A stretch of 64,000 bases of DNA from Streptomyces sp. Ag109_O5-1. Its GTDB lineage: Bacteria > Actinomycetota > Actinomycetes > Streptomycetales > Streptomycetaceae. Below the pieces are notes generated by a model. It did no database searches. It saw only the letters and a list, made by a program, of their open reading frames with translations, and had not been told where the DNA came from. The DNA lies in NCBI RefSeq assembly GCF_003814875.1, contig NZ_RKQF01000001.1, forward strand, positions 7,812,001 through 7,876,000. The letters are read 5' to 3'. The position numbers and the translations under genes are program-made. Positions 17,996 to 25,581 of the stretch are shown here, piece by piece (position 1 is the stretch's first letter; each line of letters opens with the position of its first letter).

Positions 17996-18367
17996 TCAGC
18001 GGCGCGCCGCCCGCGCCCCGAAGGGCAGTGAGGCCAAGGCCGCCGGGCATGCGAAGGTCGCCCGGTTGAAGGCGCGCGAGGTGAACCGGCCGCGGGCGTT
18101 GCTGGCTGCGGCGAAGTCCTTCAGGGCCTGCTGCCGCACGTCCGCGTTCCCCGCGGCCAGCCACTCGTTCACCTGTCGGGCTTCGGTGAGCCGGCGGCAC
18201 TGCTCCGTAAAGGCCGGGGCGGACCTGCGACCGGGCCGCCAGTGCGCGTGCTGCTCCGCCGCCAGGTTCCACACGTACCGGGCGTGCGCGCAGTGCAGCA
18301 GCATCTGCTGCTCCTGCGCGGGCGTCGGGTACATCCGGAAACGTGACATGGCTACGAACCTGGCCAC
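17996..18367 (-). pseudogene. Decayed TnpB-type transposon gene (N-terminal remnant)
   Basis: From about 18367 the minus strand encodes MSRFRMYPTPAQEQQMLLHC, then ARYVWNLA and RQVNEWLAAGNADVRQQALK, the classic N-terminal helix-turn-helix/REC start of TnpB proteins. Similarity stops after about 110 residues and the frame ends at 17996. Beyond it, down to about 17775, short pieces in shifted frames may be the degraded C-terminus (GAGTSSTRPG). No RuvC residues remain. This is a different family branch from the intact TnpB at 7785-9413. Confidence 0.8.
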
Positions 18368-18615
18368 CACGTTCTCCTGTCGCGGATGTCTTCGATCGAC
18401 ATCACCCGCGCGAGTGACCCACACGCCCTGCCTTCCAGGGCACCCCCGACCACAAGTCCCCCTGCCCCGCTCCGCGGGAGGCCGCATTCACCCCGGCCCT
18501 GAAAGACCGGGCACCCTGCGCGAAAGACAGGGAAGGCCCGAGAGAGAGCCTGCGCCTGTGCGGCTCATGGAGTCACCACCCGAGCTACGGGCGGTAGTCA
18601 ATGCACGAGATGGGC
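18368..18615. other. Non-coding stretch beside the TnpB remnant
   Basis: No gene was recognised. The segment around 18570-18605 (CACCCGAGCTACGGGCGGTA) contains short inverted repeats (CCCG/CGGG) and may be the old left end of the decayed TnpB element, but its boundary cannot be fixed. Confidence 0.35.
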
Positions 18616-18668
18616 AAAAACGCCCACGGTGGGGGCGGCCTCTCCGCTCGGAGGGAGAAGCCGCCCAC
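18616..18668 (-). terminator. Terminator of the sulfonate operon
   Basis: On the minus strand an inverted repeat (GTGG(G)GGCGGC / GCCGCCCAC, arms about 18630-18639 and 18660-18668, with inner TCTCC/GGAGG pairing) is followed by a run of five T within GGGCGTTTTTGCCC. It lies about 30 bp past the dioxygenase stop. Confidence 0.65.
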
Positions 18669-18697
18669 TGTCCGGACGCGTCCGGTGCGCGCAGTGA

Positions 18698-19591
18698 CTA
18701 CGCCGCTACGGGGGTGTAGTGCGAGGCGTCACCCTGGATCGAGTAGCTCTCCTTGCCCTCGATGCCGACCGGGATGTCACCGGCGAGGGTCACCCGGTGC
18801 AGCCGGCGCGGTCGGCCGTCGTAGTTGTCGATGGCGTAGTGCTGGGTGATCCGGTTGTCGAAGACGACCAGCTGGTTCTCGGACCAGCGGTGACGCAGGA
18901 TGTTCTCCGGGCGGGCGACGTACGCCTGGAGCAGGTCGAGGATCCGGCGGGACTCGGACGGCGAGAGGCCGACGATGCGCTGCGCGAACCCGCCGATGTA
19001 CAGGCCGCGTTCACCGGTCAGCGGGTGCACGCGGACGACCGGGTGGACCGTGCGGTACTTGATCGACGTGAACTGGGCGCGCTGGGCGGCCTGCTGCTCG
19101 TCGATCTCCTCGTCGGGGACGGCGTAGTCGTAGTCGTTGGTGTGCTCCGCCCACAGGGTGTCCGCCAACTGGCGCAGCGGCTCGGGCAGTTGACGGTAGG
19201 CGGCGGCCGAGCTGGCGATCAGGGTCTCGCCGCCGTACGGCGGGACCGTGATCGAGCGCAGGGTGGTGGCCTGGGGCGGGTTGAGGACGAAGGTCACGTC
19301 GGTGTGCCAGTGGTTGGCGGCCCGGCCGCGCTCGCTGTCCACCGGGAGGACGTTCGGGACGCCGTCGACCGAGGAGACCGTCGGGTGCGCGGTGGTGACC
19401 TCGCCGAAGGTGCGGACGAACGCCTGGTGGGTGTCGTCGTCGAGGTTCACGTCGTCGAAGACGAGCGCCTTGTGCGTGTTGAGGGCCTCGCGGACGGCGG
19501 CAGCCGTCTCCGTGTCGAGGGGGCGGGAGATGTCGACGCCCAAGACCCGGGCGCCGATGTTCGCGGTGATCTTGCTGATCTGGAGGGACAT
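18698..19591 (-). CDS. TauD/TfdA-family alpha-ketoglutarate-dependent dioxygenase
   Basis: 297 residues. The Fe(II) facial triad is seen as the H-x-D of NHWHTDVTF and the distal His of RITQHYAIDN; the 2-oxoglutarate-binding Arg is in GRPRRLHRVTL. Members of this branch (TauD, AtsK) oxidise taurine, alkylsulfonates or alkyl sulfate esters, releasing sulfite or sulfate. It is the last gene of the operon, 11 bp after the flavin monooxygenase and behind a good AAAGGAA site. The context of sulfonate uptake genes supports a sulfur-scavenging role; the exact substrate is not visible. Confidence 0.9.
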   Translation of the reverse strand: MSLQISKITANIGARVLGVDISRPLDTETAAAVREALNTHKALVFDDVNLDDDTHQAFVRTFGEVTTAHPTVSSVDGVPNVLPVDSERGRAANHWHTDVTFVLNPPQATTLRSITVPPYGGETLIASSAAAYRQLPEPLRQLADTLWAEHTNDYDYAVPDEEIDEQQAAQRAQFTSIKYRTVHPVVRVHPLTGERGLYIGGFAQRIVGLSPSESRRILDLLQAYVARPENILRHRWSENQLVVFDNRITQHYAIDNYDGRPRRLHRVTLAGDIPVGIEGKESYSIQGDASHYTPVAA

Positions 19592-19602
19592 GGCGTTTCC
19601 TT

Positions 19603-20940
19603 TCAGGCGAACACAGGGCTGGCGGTGTACTGGTTGGCGGGGCGCGGGAGGCCGTAGCGCTCCCGCAGGGTCCGGCGCGGGCCGTACTCCTCGCGCAGCA
19701 GGCCGCGGGCGCGCAGGATCGGTACGACGTGGTCGACGAAGGTCTCCAGACCGGAGGGCAGCACGGGCGGCATGATGTTGAAGCCGTCGGCGGCGCCCTG
19801 GGTGAACCAGGTCTCGATCGCGTCGGCGACCTGGTCGGGTGTCCCGGCGAAGGTCAGATGGCCGCGGCCGCCGCCGAGCCGCCCGATCAGCTGCCGTACG
19901 GTCAGCCGCTCGCGGCGGGCCAGCTCGACGACCAGCGTGTAACGGCTCTTGGCACCCTCGATGGCGTCCTCGGACGGCAGCTCGGCGGGCAGCTCCCGGT
20001 CCAACTCCAGGGTTCCCTCGGGGAGATGGAGGAGCCGTTCCAGGTTGGCCACGCCGTGCCGGTGCACGATGTGGTCCTCCAGGAGCTGTTCGTGCGCCCG
20101 CGCCTCGGCCTCCGTCGAGCCGATCACCGGGACGATGCCGGGCAGCACCTTGATGTGGTCGGGATCGCGGCCGGCCGCGACCGTACGCGCCTTGAGGTCG
20201 GCGTAGAAGGAACGCGCGTCCTCGATGGTCTGCTGCGCGGTGAACACCGCCTCCGCGTACCGTGCCGCGAACGCCTTGCCGTCCTCGCTGGACCCCGCCT
20301 GCACCAGCAACGGGTAACCCTGCGGGGAACGGGGCACGTTGAGCGCGCCCTCGACACTGAAGTACGGCCCCTGGTGCCGGGGCGGGTGGATCTTCGCGTC
20401 GTCGCCCCAGACCCCGGAGGCCTTGTCGGCGACGATCGCGTCGTCCTCCCAGCTGTCCCAGAGCTTCAGCGCCACGTCGAGGAACTCGGCGGCCCGCGCG
20501 TACCGCTCGGCGTGGGCGGGCTCCTCGGTGATCCCGAAGTTGCGGGCCGCCTCCGCGCCCGCCGTGGTGACGATGTTCCAGCCGGCCCGGCCGCCGCTGA
20601 TGATGTCGAGCGAGGCGAACTTACGGGCCAGGTTGTAGGGGGAGTTGTAGGAGGTGGAGGCGGTGGCGATCAGCCCGATGTGCTCGGTGGCCGTCGCCAG
20701 CGCGGTGAGCAGGGTGAGCGGCTCCAGGGCCCCGGCGGGCCGCTGGGCGACGCTGCCCCACAGATGAGGGCCGTCGGCGAGGAAGAGCGAGTCGAAGGTG
20801 CCACGCTCGGCGGTCCGGGCCAGCCGGACGTAGTGCGCGAGATCGACATGCGCGTGCGGGTCGCTCTCCGGGAGACGCCAGGACGCCTCGTGGTGACCGG
20901 TGTTCATGAGGAAGGCGTTGAGGTGGAGCTTGCGGGTCAT
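19603..20940 (-). CDS. FMNH2-dependent monooxygenase, NtaA/SnaA/DszA family
   Basis: 445 residues from ATG 20940 (MTRKLHLNAFLMNTGHHEASW), behind AAGGA. The bacterial-luciferase fold is evident from RLARTAERGTFDSLFLADG, the EPLTLLTALATATEHIGLIATASTSY block and GRAGWNIVTT. It belongs to the long-chain group that includes nitrilotriacetate and dibenzothiophene-sulfone monooxygenases and needs a separate flavin reductase, which is not in this window. In this operon it likely cleaves a C-S bond of an imported organosulfur compound. It is distinct in sequence type from SsuD. Confidence 0.9.
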   Translation of the reverse strand: MTRKLHLNAFLMNTGHHEASWRLPESDPHAHVDLAHYVRLARTAERGTFDSLFLADGPHLWGSVAQRPAGALEPLTLLTALATATEHIGLIATASTSYNSPYNLARKFASLDIISGGRAGWNIVTTAGAEAARNFGITEEPAHAERYARAAEFLDVALKLWDSWEDDAIVADKASGVWGDDAKIHPPRHQGPYFSVEGALNVPRSPQGYPLLVQAGSSEDGKAFAARYAEAVFTAQQTIEDARSFYADLKARTVAAGRDPDHIKVLPGIVPVIGSTEAEARAHEQLLEDHIVHRHGVANLERLLHLPEGTLELDRELPAELPSEDAIEGAKSRYTLVVELARRERLTVRQLIGRLGGGRGHLTFAGTPDQVADAIETWFTQGAADGFNIMPPVLPSGLETFVDHVVPILRARGLLREEYGPRRTLRERYGLPRPANQYTASPVFA

Positions 20941-20974
20941 GCGGGGGTCCTTTGCTTGACGACGCCGGCGGGGA

Positions 20975-21075
20975 AAATCAGCCCGTCTGGGGGTCCCCCT
21001 CTGGGGGAGTTTGAGGACGAGGCCGTTCAGGCCGAAGCGGGGGTCCGGGGGCGGCAGCCCCGGGACGGCCACCGC
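20975..21075. repeat. Streptomyces-type palindromic intergenic repeat
   Basis: Between ssuB and the monooxygenase gene lies a G/C-rich block of nested palindromes: CCCCCTCTGGGGG, GGCCGTTCAGGCC and CCGGGGGCGGCAGCCCCGG, with the phrase GTTTGAGGACGAGGCC between. Repeats of this wording are common in Streptomyces intergenic DNA. Its position inside an operon could reduce expression of the two distal oxygenase genes. Confidence 0.6.
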
Positions 21076-21084
21076 GACCGACGG

Positions 21085-21798
21085 TCACGCGACGTCCTCC
21101 GTGACGCCCAGCGCCGCCAGCAGCCGGCTTCGGTACCCGCCGCGCGGGTGCTCGTGGTCGATGGTCAGGTCGAGGCCGACCCGGCCCTTCTCCAGGACCA
21201 GGACGCGGTCGGCGAGGACGATCGCCTCGTCGACGTCGTGGGTGACGAGCAGGACCGACGGGCGGTGCCGTTTCCACAGCTCGCGCAGCAGGTGGTGCAT
21301 CTTGATGCGGGTGAGCGCGTCCAGCGCGCCGAACGGCTCGTCGGCGAGCAGCAGTTCGGGCTCGCGGACCAGGGAGCGGGCCAGCGCGGCCCGCTGCGCC
21401 TCGCCGCCGGACAGCTCGCCCGGCCAGGCCCGCTCCCGGCCGCCGAGGCCGACCTCTTCGAGCGCGGCCCGGCCCCGGTCGTACGCGTCCTTGCCGTCCA
21501 GGCCCAGCACCACGTTGTCCAGCACCCGGCGCCAGGGCAGCAGCCGGGAGTCCTGGAAGACCACCGACACCCGCTCAGGAGCGGTGAGCTGCCCGCTGCC
21601 GGCGACGCCGTGGTCGAGTCCCGCGACCGCCCGCAGCAGCGTGCTCTTGCCGGAGCCGCTGTGCCCCAGCAATGCGGTGAACTGCCCGGCCGGCACATCG
21701 AGGTCGATGCCGTCGAGGACCGTACGGTCACCGAACGACCGGGTCAGTCCCCGGAGTCGGACGGCGGGGCGGGTCAGCTGCTCAGTGTGCGGCGCCAT
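21085..21798 (-). CDS. ssuB: Sulfonate ABC transporter ATP-binding protein
   Basis: 237 residues from ATG 21798. Walker A is LLGHSGSGKSTLL, the signature is LSGGEAQRAALARSL, Walker B is LLLADEPFGALDALT and the switch His is in LLVTHDVDEA. The DSRLLPWRRVLDNVVLGL segment is typical of nitrate/sulfonate/taurine importers. The gene overlaps the end of the permease gene by 25 bp, implying coupled translation. It energises uptake of alkanesulfonates; the substrate class comes from operon context. Confidence 0.9.
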   Translation of the reverse strand: MAPHTEQLTRPAVRLRGLTRSFGDRTVLDGIDLDVPAGQFTALLGHSGSGKSTLLRAVAGLDHGVAGSGQLTAPERVSVVFQDSRLLPWRRVLDNVVLGLDGKDAYDRGRAALEEVGLGGRERAWPGELSGGEAQRAALARSLVREPELLLADEPFGALDALTRIKMHHLLRELWKRHRPSVLLVTHDVDEAIVLADRVLVLEKGRVGLDLTIDHEHPRGGYRSRLLAALGVTEDVA

Positions 21799-22622
21799 GA
21801 CAGCACCCTCCGTTCGATGACGCGGACCACGGTGTCGGAGACGAGACCGAAGACGCCGTAGATCAGCAGACCGACGAGGATGATGTCGCTGCGCCCGTAG
21901 TTCTGGGCCTGGAACATCATGTAGCCGAGGCCGCTGGTGGCGTTGATCTGCTCCAGGACGACCAGGCCCAGCCACGACCCGGTGACGCCCAGCCGGAGTC
22001 CCACGAAGAATCCGGGCAGCGCGCCGGGGATCACGATCTGCCGGATGAACTGGAGCCTCGACAGGCCCAGTACCTCAGCGAGTTCGACGTACCGGCTGTC
22101 GATGGCGGCCAGCGCGGCGTGGGTGTTGAGGTAGATCGGGATGTAGACGACGATCGCGATGATGGCGATCTTGAAGGTCTCGCCGATGCCCAGCCAGAGG
22201 ATGAACAGCGGGATCAGGCCGAGGGTGGGTATCGCCCGGTTGATCTGCACGGTCCCGTCGATCAGGGCCTCGCCGGTCCGGGTGAGCCCGGAGGCCAGGG
22301 CCAGCAGGACCCCGGCGGTCAGTCCGATCGCGAAGCCGTACCCGGCCCGCTCCACGGAGGTCAGGATGTCGGTGCGCAGCGTCCCGGCGGTCCACAGGCG
22401 GACGGCGGTGTCCAGGACGGTCCAGGGCGCCGGGATCGCGTTCGGGTCGAGCTGTCCGGCGGCGGAGGCGATCGCCCAGGCGGCCAGGAAGACCAGGGGA
22501 CCGGCCAGCCGGGCGGCGGGCAGCCGCCTGCCGGGGGAGAGGCGGCGACGCGGGCGGACCCGGTGGCTCTCCTCGGCGGCGACCGGCGCGGTGCCGGTGG
22601 TCGCGGTGGTCACGGCGGTCAT
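21774..22622 (-). CDS. ssuC: Sulfonate ABC transporter permease
   Basis: 282 residues from ATG 22622, which overlaps the ssuA stop in an ATGA arrangement. About six membrane helices follow a cytoplasmic N-terminus. The EAA loop that contacts the ATPase is seen as YVELAEVLGLSRLQFIRQIV plus PGALPGFFVGLRLG, typical of the SsuC/TauC/NrtB group. The frame is open further upstream, but that region is ssuA coding DNA. It forms the channel of the sulfonate importer. Confidence 0.9.
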   Translation of the reverse strand: MTAVTTATTGTAPVAAEESHRVRPRRRLSPGRRLPAARLAGPLVFLAAWAIASAAGQLDPNAIPAPWTVLDTAVRLWTAGTLRTDILTSVERAGYGFAIGLTAGVLLALASGLTRTGEALIDGTVQINRAIPTLGLIPLFILWLGIGETFKIAIIAIVVYIPIYLNTHAALAAIDSRYVELAEVLGLSRLQFIRQIVIPGALPGFFVGLRLGVTGSWLGLVVLEQINATSGLGYMMFQAQNYGRSDIILVGLLIYGVFGLVSDTVVRVIERRVLSWRRTLSS

Positions 22623-23686
22623 TTGCGGTACTCCTCGGGTACGGACTTCGCGGCGATGCCCTCGAAGCGGTGGTCGAAGAGCGAGGTGACGTCGGTCTTC
22701 TTCACGAAGCCGCCCTCCGCCAGCAGATCGGCGGTCTCCTGCTCCCACTTGATCGCCTCGTCCCAGCTCGGCGGGAACAGCGGCTTGTTGGCGAGCTTGG
22801 TGATGCCCTGGGCCTGGGCGAGGGTCAGGTTCTGGGTCTTGACGTAGAACTCCTCGTTCCAGGTGTCCGGGTTCTCCCACTGCCAGACCAGGCCCCTGGC
22901 CCACTGCGGGATGTACGCGGCGATCGCGGCCGCCTTCGCCGGGTCGTTGAGGACCGCCTGCGGTGCCCACAGCAGGTTGAGCAGGTCGACCACGTCGGTG
23001 GTGATGGTGCGGGCGCCCTTCGAGCCGTACTGCTGGAGGTAGGCCGGCACCTGGGTGTTGGCCAGCGGCGCCACGTCCACCTGGCCGGACTGCAGGGCGG
23101 TGAGGAACTGGTTGCTGGTCAGCTGCACCAGCTTCACGTCGTCGTAGGCGAGCCCGGCCTTCTTCAACGCCCGGAGCAGGACGACCCCTTGGGCCTGCCC
23201 CTGGGAGAAGGCGAGCTTCTTGCCCTTGAAATCGGCGACCGTGTGGATGTCGCTGCCGGGCTTGGTGGCGAACAGGTAGTTCGGCTTACGGGTGATGTCG
23301 ATCGCCACGATCTTCGCCGCGAAACCCTGGAACTGCGCCTGGATCGGCGGAATTCCCGCGTTGTTCGCGAGGTCCAGGGACTTGGCGCGGAAGGCGTTGA
23401 TGACATCGGGACCGGCTCCGATGTTCAGCCAGCTCGACACCGTGAAAGGCAACGTGGGCAGCTTCGCCAGTTTGAACTGCAGCTGCTGCTGGCCCAGATA
23501 GGAGGCGATCTTCAGGCTGGTGCCGGACGGGACCTTGGCGGCCAGCGGAGCGGTGGAGGCGCCCGCGGTGTCGGCGGCGGCGCTGCCGCCTGCGCAGCCG
23601 CTCAGCCCGGCCACGGCCGCCGAGGCGCCGAGCAGTGAGGTGAGGAAGAGCCGGCGGTCGATGCCGGAAGGGTACGCAGAAGGCAT
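22619..23686 (-). CDS. ssuA: Sulfonate ABC transporter substrate-binding lipoprotein
   Basis: 355 residues. The N-terminus combines a twin-arginine pattern (DRRLFLTSLLGASAAVAG) with a lipobox LSGC, so it is probably a Tat-exported lipoprotein. The mature part has the SsuA/TauA periplasmic-binding fold (LKIASYLGQQQLQFKLAK, NAGIPPIQAQFQG, ALQSGQVDVAPLANTQVP). It captures aliphatic sulfonates and delivers them to SsuC. First gene after the 250-bp leader region that holds a poly-cysteine leader peptide and a hairpin. Confidence 0.9.
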   Translation of the reverse strand: MPSAYPSGIDRRLFLTSLLGASAAVAGLSGCAGGSAAADTAGASTAPLAAKVPSGTSLKIASYLGQQQLQFKLAKLPTLPFTVSSWLNIGAGPDVINAFRAKSLDLANNAGIPPIQAQFQGFAAKIVAIDITRKPNYLFATKPGSDIHTVADFKGKKLAFSQGQAQGVVLLRALKKAGLAYDDVKLVQLTSNQFLTALQSGQVDVAPLANTQVPAYLQQYGSKGARTITTDVVDLLNLLWAPQAVLNDPAKAAAIAAYIPQWARGLVWQWENPDTWNEEFYVKTQNLTLAQAQGITKLANKPLFPPSWDEAIKWEQETADLLAEGGFVKKTDVTSLFDHRFEGIAAKSVPEEYRK

Positions 23687-23775
23687 GGGAGGGCTCCCGG
23701 GAGTGAAGCAGCGGAAAGGCAGAGCGAATTACCGGCGACGGAGGGCCGGAAAGAGAGGTCTCACAGAGGGAGATC

Positions 23776-23828
23776 TCATGCACGGCATGCGGATGCAGAC
23801 ACAGATGCGGATGCGGAGCATGCGGAGA
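23776..23828 (-). repeat. GCATCCGCAT repeats in the ssuA leader
   Basis: The transcript leader between the attenuator hairpin and ssuA contains repeated GCATCCGCAT units and inverted GCATGC blocks that can pair with each other. They may form alternative structures with the upstream hairpin, but no T-run follows them. Confidence 0.35.
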
Positions 23829-23831
23829 AAC

Positions 23832-23848
23832 GCGCGCCTTGGGCGCGC
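23832..23848 (-). promoter_or_regulatory. Attenuator-like hairpin after the Cys leader peptide
   Basis: A perfect 7-bp all-GC stem (GCGCGCC / GGCGCGC) with a 3-nt loop begins 7 nt after the stop codon of the poly-cysteine leader peptide and is followed on the minus strand by a short pyrimidine tract (GTTTCTCC). The spacing allows a ribosome stalled on the Cys codons to control whether it forms. Confidence 0.5.
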
Positions 23849-23855
23849 CAAGACG

Positions 23856-23882
23856 TCAGCAACAAAGAGTGCGACAGGTCAT
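23856..23882 (-). CDS. Poly-cysteine leader peptide (8 residues) of the ssu operon
   Basis: On the minus strand ATG ACC TGT CGC ACT CTT TGT TGC TGA encodes MTCRTLCC: three cysteines in eight residues, two of them adjacent at the end. It lies 170 bp upstream of ssuA and directly before a GC hairpin. Short Cys-rich upstream peptides that attenuate sulfur genes in response to cysteine supply are known in mycobacteria. Cysteine is the product of sulfonate assimilation, so scarcity would stall the ribosome at the Cys codons and could release the operon. The peptide is seen in the sequence; the mechanism is inferred. Confidence 0.6.
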   Translation of the reverse strand: MTCRTLCC

Positions 23883-23889
23883 GAGAAAG

Positions 23890-23919
23890 ATGTTCCTTGT
23901 CGTGCGCGACGACTGTCAA
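23890..23919 (-). promoter_or_regulatory. Candidate promoter for the leader peptide and ssuA
   Basis: A perfect TTGACA (-35) lies at 23919-23914, with a weak -10 candidate GAACAT at 23895-23890 after an 18-bp spacer. Transcription would then begin next to ATG 23882, making the leader peptide leaderless or nearly so. The -10 match is poor, so this is tentative. Confidence 0.4.
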
Positions 23920-23936
23920 TATTCCGAGTTTCTGAA

Positions 23937-25124
23937 TTAAATAAGCTCTGGTGACGCGCTCAACGGGTCCCGGTACAGCACGTCCAGGGCCACCGAACCG
24001 CCCGCCACCGCCAGCACGGAGGCTCCGAAACTGGTGGGCAGCACGGGCGCCCGCTCCGGCCCGACCGCCTCCCGCAGTGCGGCGAGACAGTCCTCGCGGT
24101 GCAGCACGCCCACCTCGGTGACGACCACGCTCTCCGGGTTGAGGACGTCGAGCAGCAGCCCGGCCGCCCGCCCGGTCATACGCGCCCGTTCCACCAGCAG
24201 CCGTACGGCCACCGGGTCACCGGCCCGCGCTGCCGCGAGGACGTCCATCGGGTTGGACCCCTCGACGGCCCCGGCCGCCCGGGCCCGCCGTACCAGCGTC
24301 CGTTCGCTCAGCTCCGCCTGGAGGCAGCCCGTACGACCGCAGCCACAGGGCTCGGTGCCGCCCGGCACCGGGAGATGGGCGATCGTGCCCGCCTGGGAGC
24401 GCGGCCCGTGGTGCACCTCGTCGCCGGTGGCGAAGGCCGCGTCGACCACGTTCCCGACGAACAGATGCAGCACGCTCCGGCTGCCCCGGGCCCGTCCGAA
24501 CAGCCGCTCCCCGTTGACCAGCGCCCGCGCGTGCCCGTCCACATGGACCGGCAGCCCGGTGTGCGCGCCGAGCAGTTCCCGCACCGGTACCTCCCGCCAG
24601 CCCAGCAGCGGGTGCTCCACGACGGTCCCGGAGTCCCGGTCCACCCAGCCGCCGACGGCGACCCCGATGCCCAGCGGACGGCTGCCCGGCACCTCGGCGA
24701 GCAGCGCGGCCAGCCCGGCGGCGGCCCGCGCCAGCACGGCGAGCGGATCGACGGCGCCCGAGTGCTTCAACTCCCGCCGCAGCACCACCCGTCCACGCAG
24801 ATCGAGCAGCGCGACCGTGGTGTACGGCACGGCCACATGCACCCCGCCGACCACGAACCGCGAGTCGTCGAGATCGACGGGAACGTGCGGCCGGCCCACG
24901 CCCTTCAGCCGGCGCGGCGCCTCCGCCTCCCGGATCAGACCGAGTTCGGTGAACCGGGCGCAGTAGTCGGTGACCGATGCCGGGGACAGCCCGGTCAGCC
25001 GGGCGATGGTGGAGCGGGCCACCGGCCCGTGCTCCAGGACCGAGCGCAGGACCACACTGGCGCTGGTCCGCCGCCGGTCGGTGGGGGGAGGGGTGGTGAG
25101 CGGGGGTGCCGCGGTACGGGGCAT
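23937..25124 (-). CDS. ROK-family transcriptional regulator
   Basis: 395 residues. An N-terminal winged helix (VLEHGPVARSTIARLTGLSP, then SVTDYCARFTELGLI) precedes the ROK domain with HVDGHARALVNGERLF and the zinc motif CGCGRTGCLQAELS (Cys-x-Cys...Cys with the upstream His). ROK regulators of the NagC/XylR group usually bind sugars or sugar phosphates. Its placement directly upstream of, and on the same strand as, the sulfonate operon suggests it controls that operon, with a still unknown ligand. A 28-codon leader peptide lies 90 bp upstream of its start. Confidence 0.88.
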   Translation of the reverse strand: MPRTAAPPLTTPPPTDRRRTSASVVLRSVLEHGPVARSTIARLTGLSPASVTDYCARFTELGLIREAEAPRRLKGVGRPHVPVDLDDSRFVVGGVHVAVPYTTVALLDLRGRVVLRRELKHSGAVDPLAVLARAAAGLAALLAEVPGSRPLGIGVAVGGWVDRDSGTVVEHPLLGWREVPVRELLGAHTGLPVHVDGHARALVNGERLFGRARGSRSVLHLFVGNVVDAAFATGDEVHHGPRSQAGTIAHLPVPGGTEPCGCGRTGCLQAELSERTLVRRARAAGAVEGSNPMDVLAAARAGDPVAVRLLVERARMTGRAAGLLLDVLNPESVVVTEVGVLHREDCLAALREAVGPERAPVLPTSFGASVLAVAGGSVALDVLYRDPLSASPELI

Positions 25125-25214
25125 GGGAAACCGTCCTCGGGAACGGGGCCGACACGTCTCGTCTCGGAGATCGAGGCGCGCCCGGACCGGCTCCCGCCGT
25201 CCCGCCGCGCGGCC

Positions 25215-25301
25215 TCAGGCTGTACGGCGACAGGTGGCAGCCCCTTGCCGTCGCAGGTCGACATAGCGACGCGACGTGAGGTTCAGGGACTGGGCTGCCA
25301 T
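25215..25301 (-). CDS. Streptomyces-type leader peptide upstream of the ROK gene
   Basis: 28 codons from ATG 25301 to TGA 25215. The core TSRRYVDLRRQGAATC matches the Streptomyces leader-peptide pattern (RR/H-YVDL-xR-x(5)-C), which is found mainly in front of sulfur-assimilation and sulfonate-uptake genes. There is no clear Shine-Dalgarno sequence, so it may be leaderless. The single Cys near the end could again sense cysteine. It suggests that the ROK gene and the ssu genes behind it share sulfur control. Confidence 0.75.
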   Translation of the reverse strand: MAAQSLNLTSRRYVDLRRQGAATCRRTA

Positions 25302-25581
25302 GTCCGAAAGCGTAGGCCAGGAACCTTGAATCCCACCAGACCGCTAGGGTTCGGTTGGCGGAACTCCACAGAGCTGTTCAACGCCGTTGACGTGAGCGAA
25401 ACATCTCTGCCTCAGTGATCGGCATCACCCTGTACCGCGTGTAACCCACATCCTTTGTGGGGAGCCCACCAAGCGTCACTTCCGGCCTTTGTCGACCGCT
25501 GACGTGTTCGGCTCAGATGGGCCCGGGATAGCGTCACGATGTCCCTTCTTGTCCGCCCACCCTCACCCTCGCGGAGTCCCC
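25302..25581. other. Divergent intergenic region between leader peptide and bioY
   Basis: Holds the start regions of two divergent units. A dyad-like GTGATCGGCATCAC at 25416-25429 could be an operator for bioY. No confident promoter elements were recognised. Confidence 0.4.
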
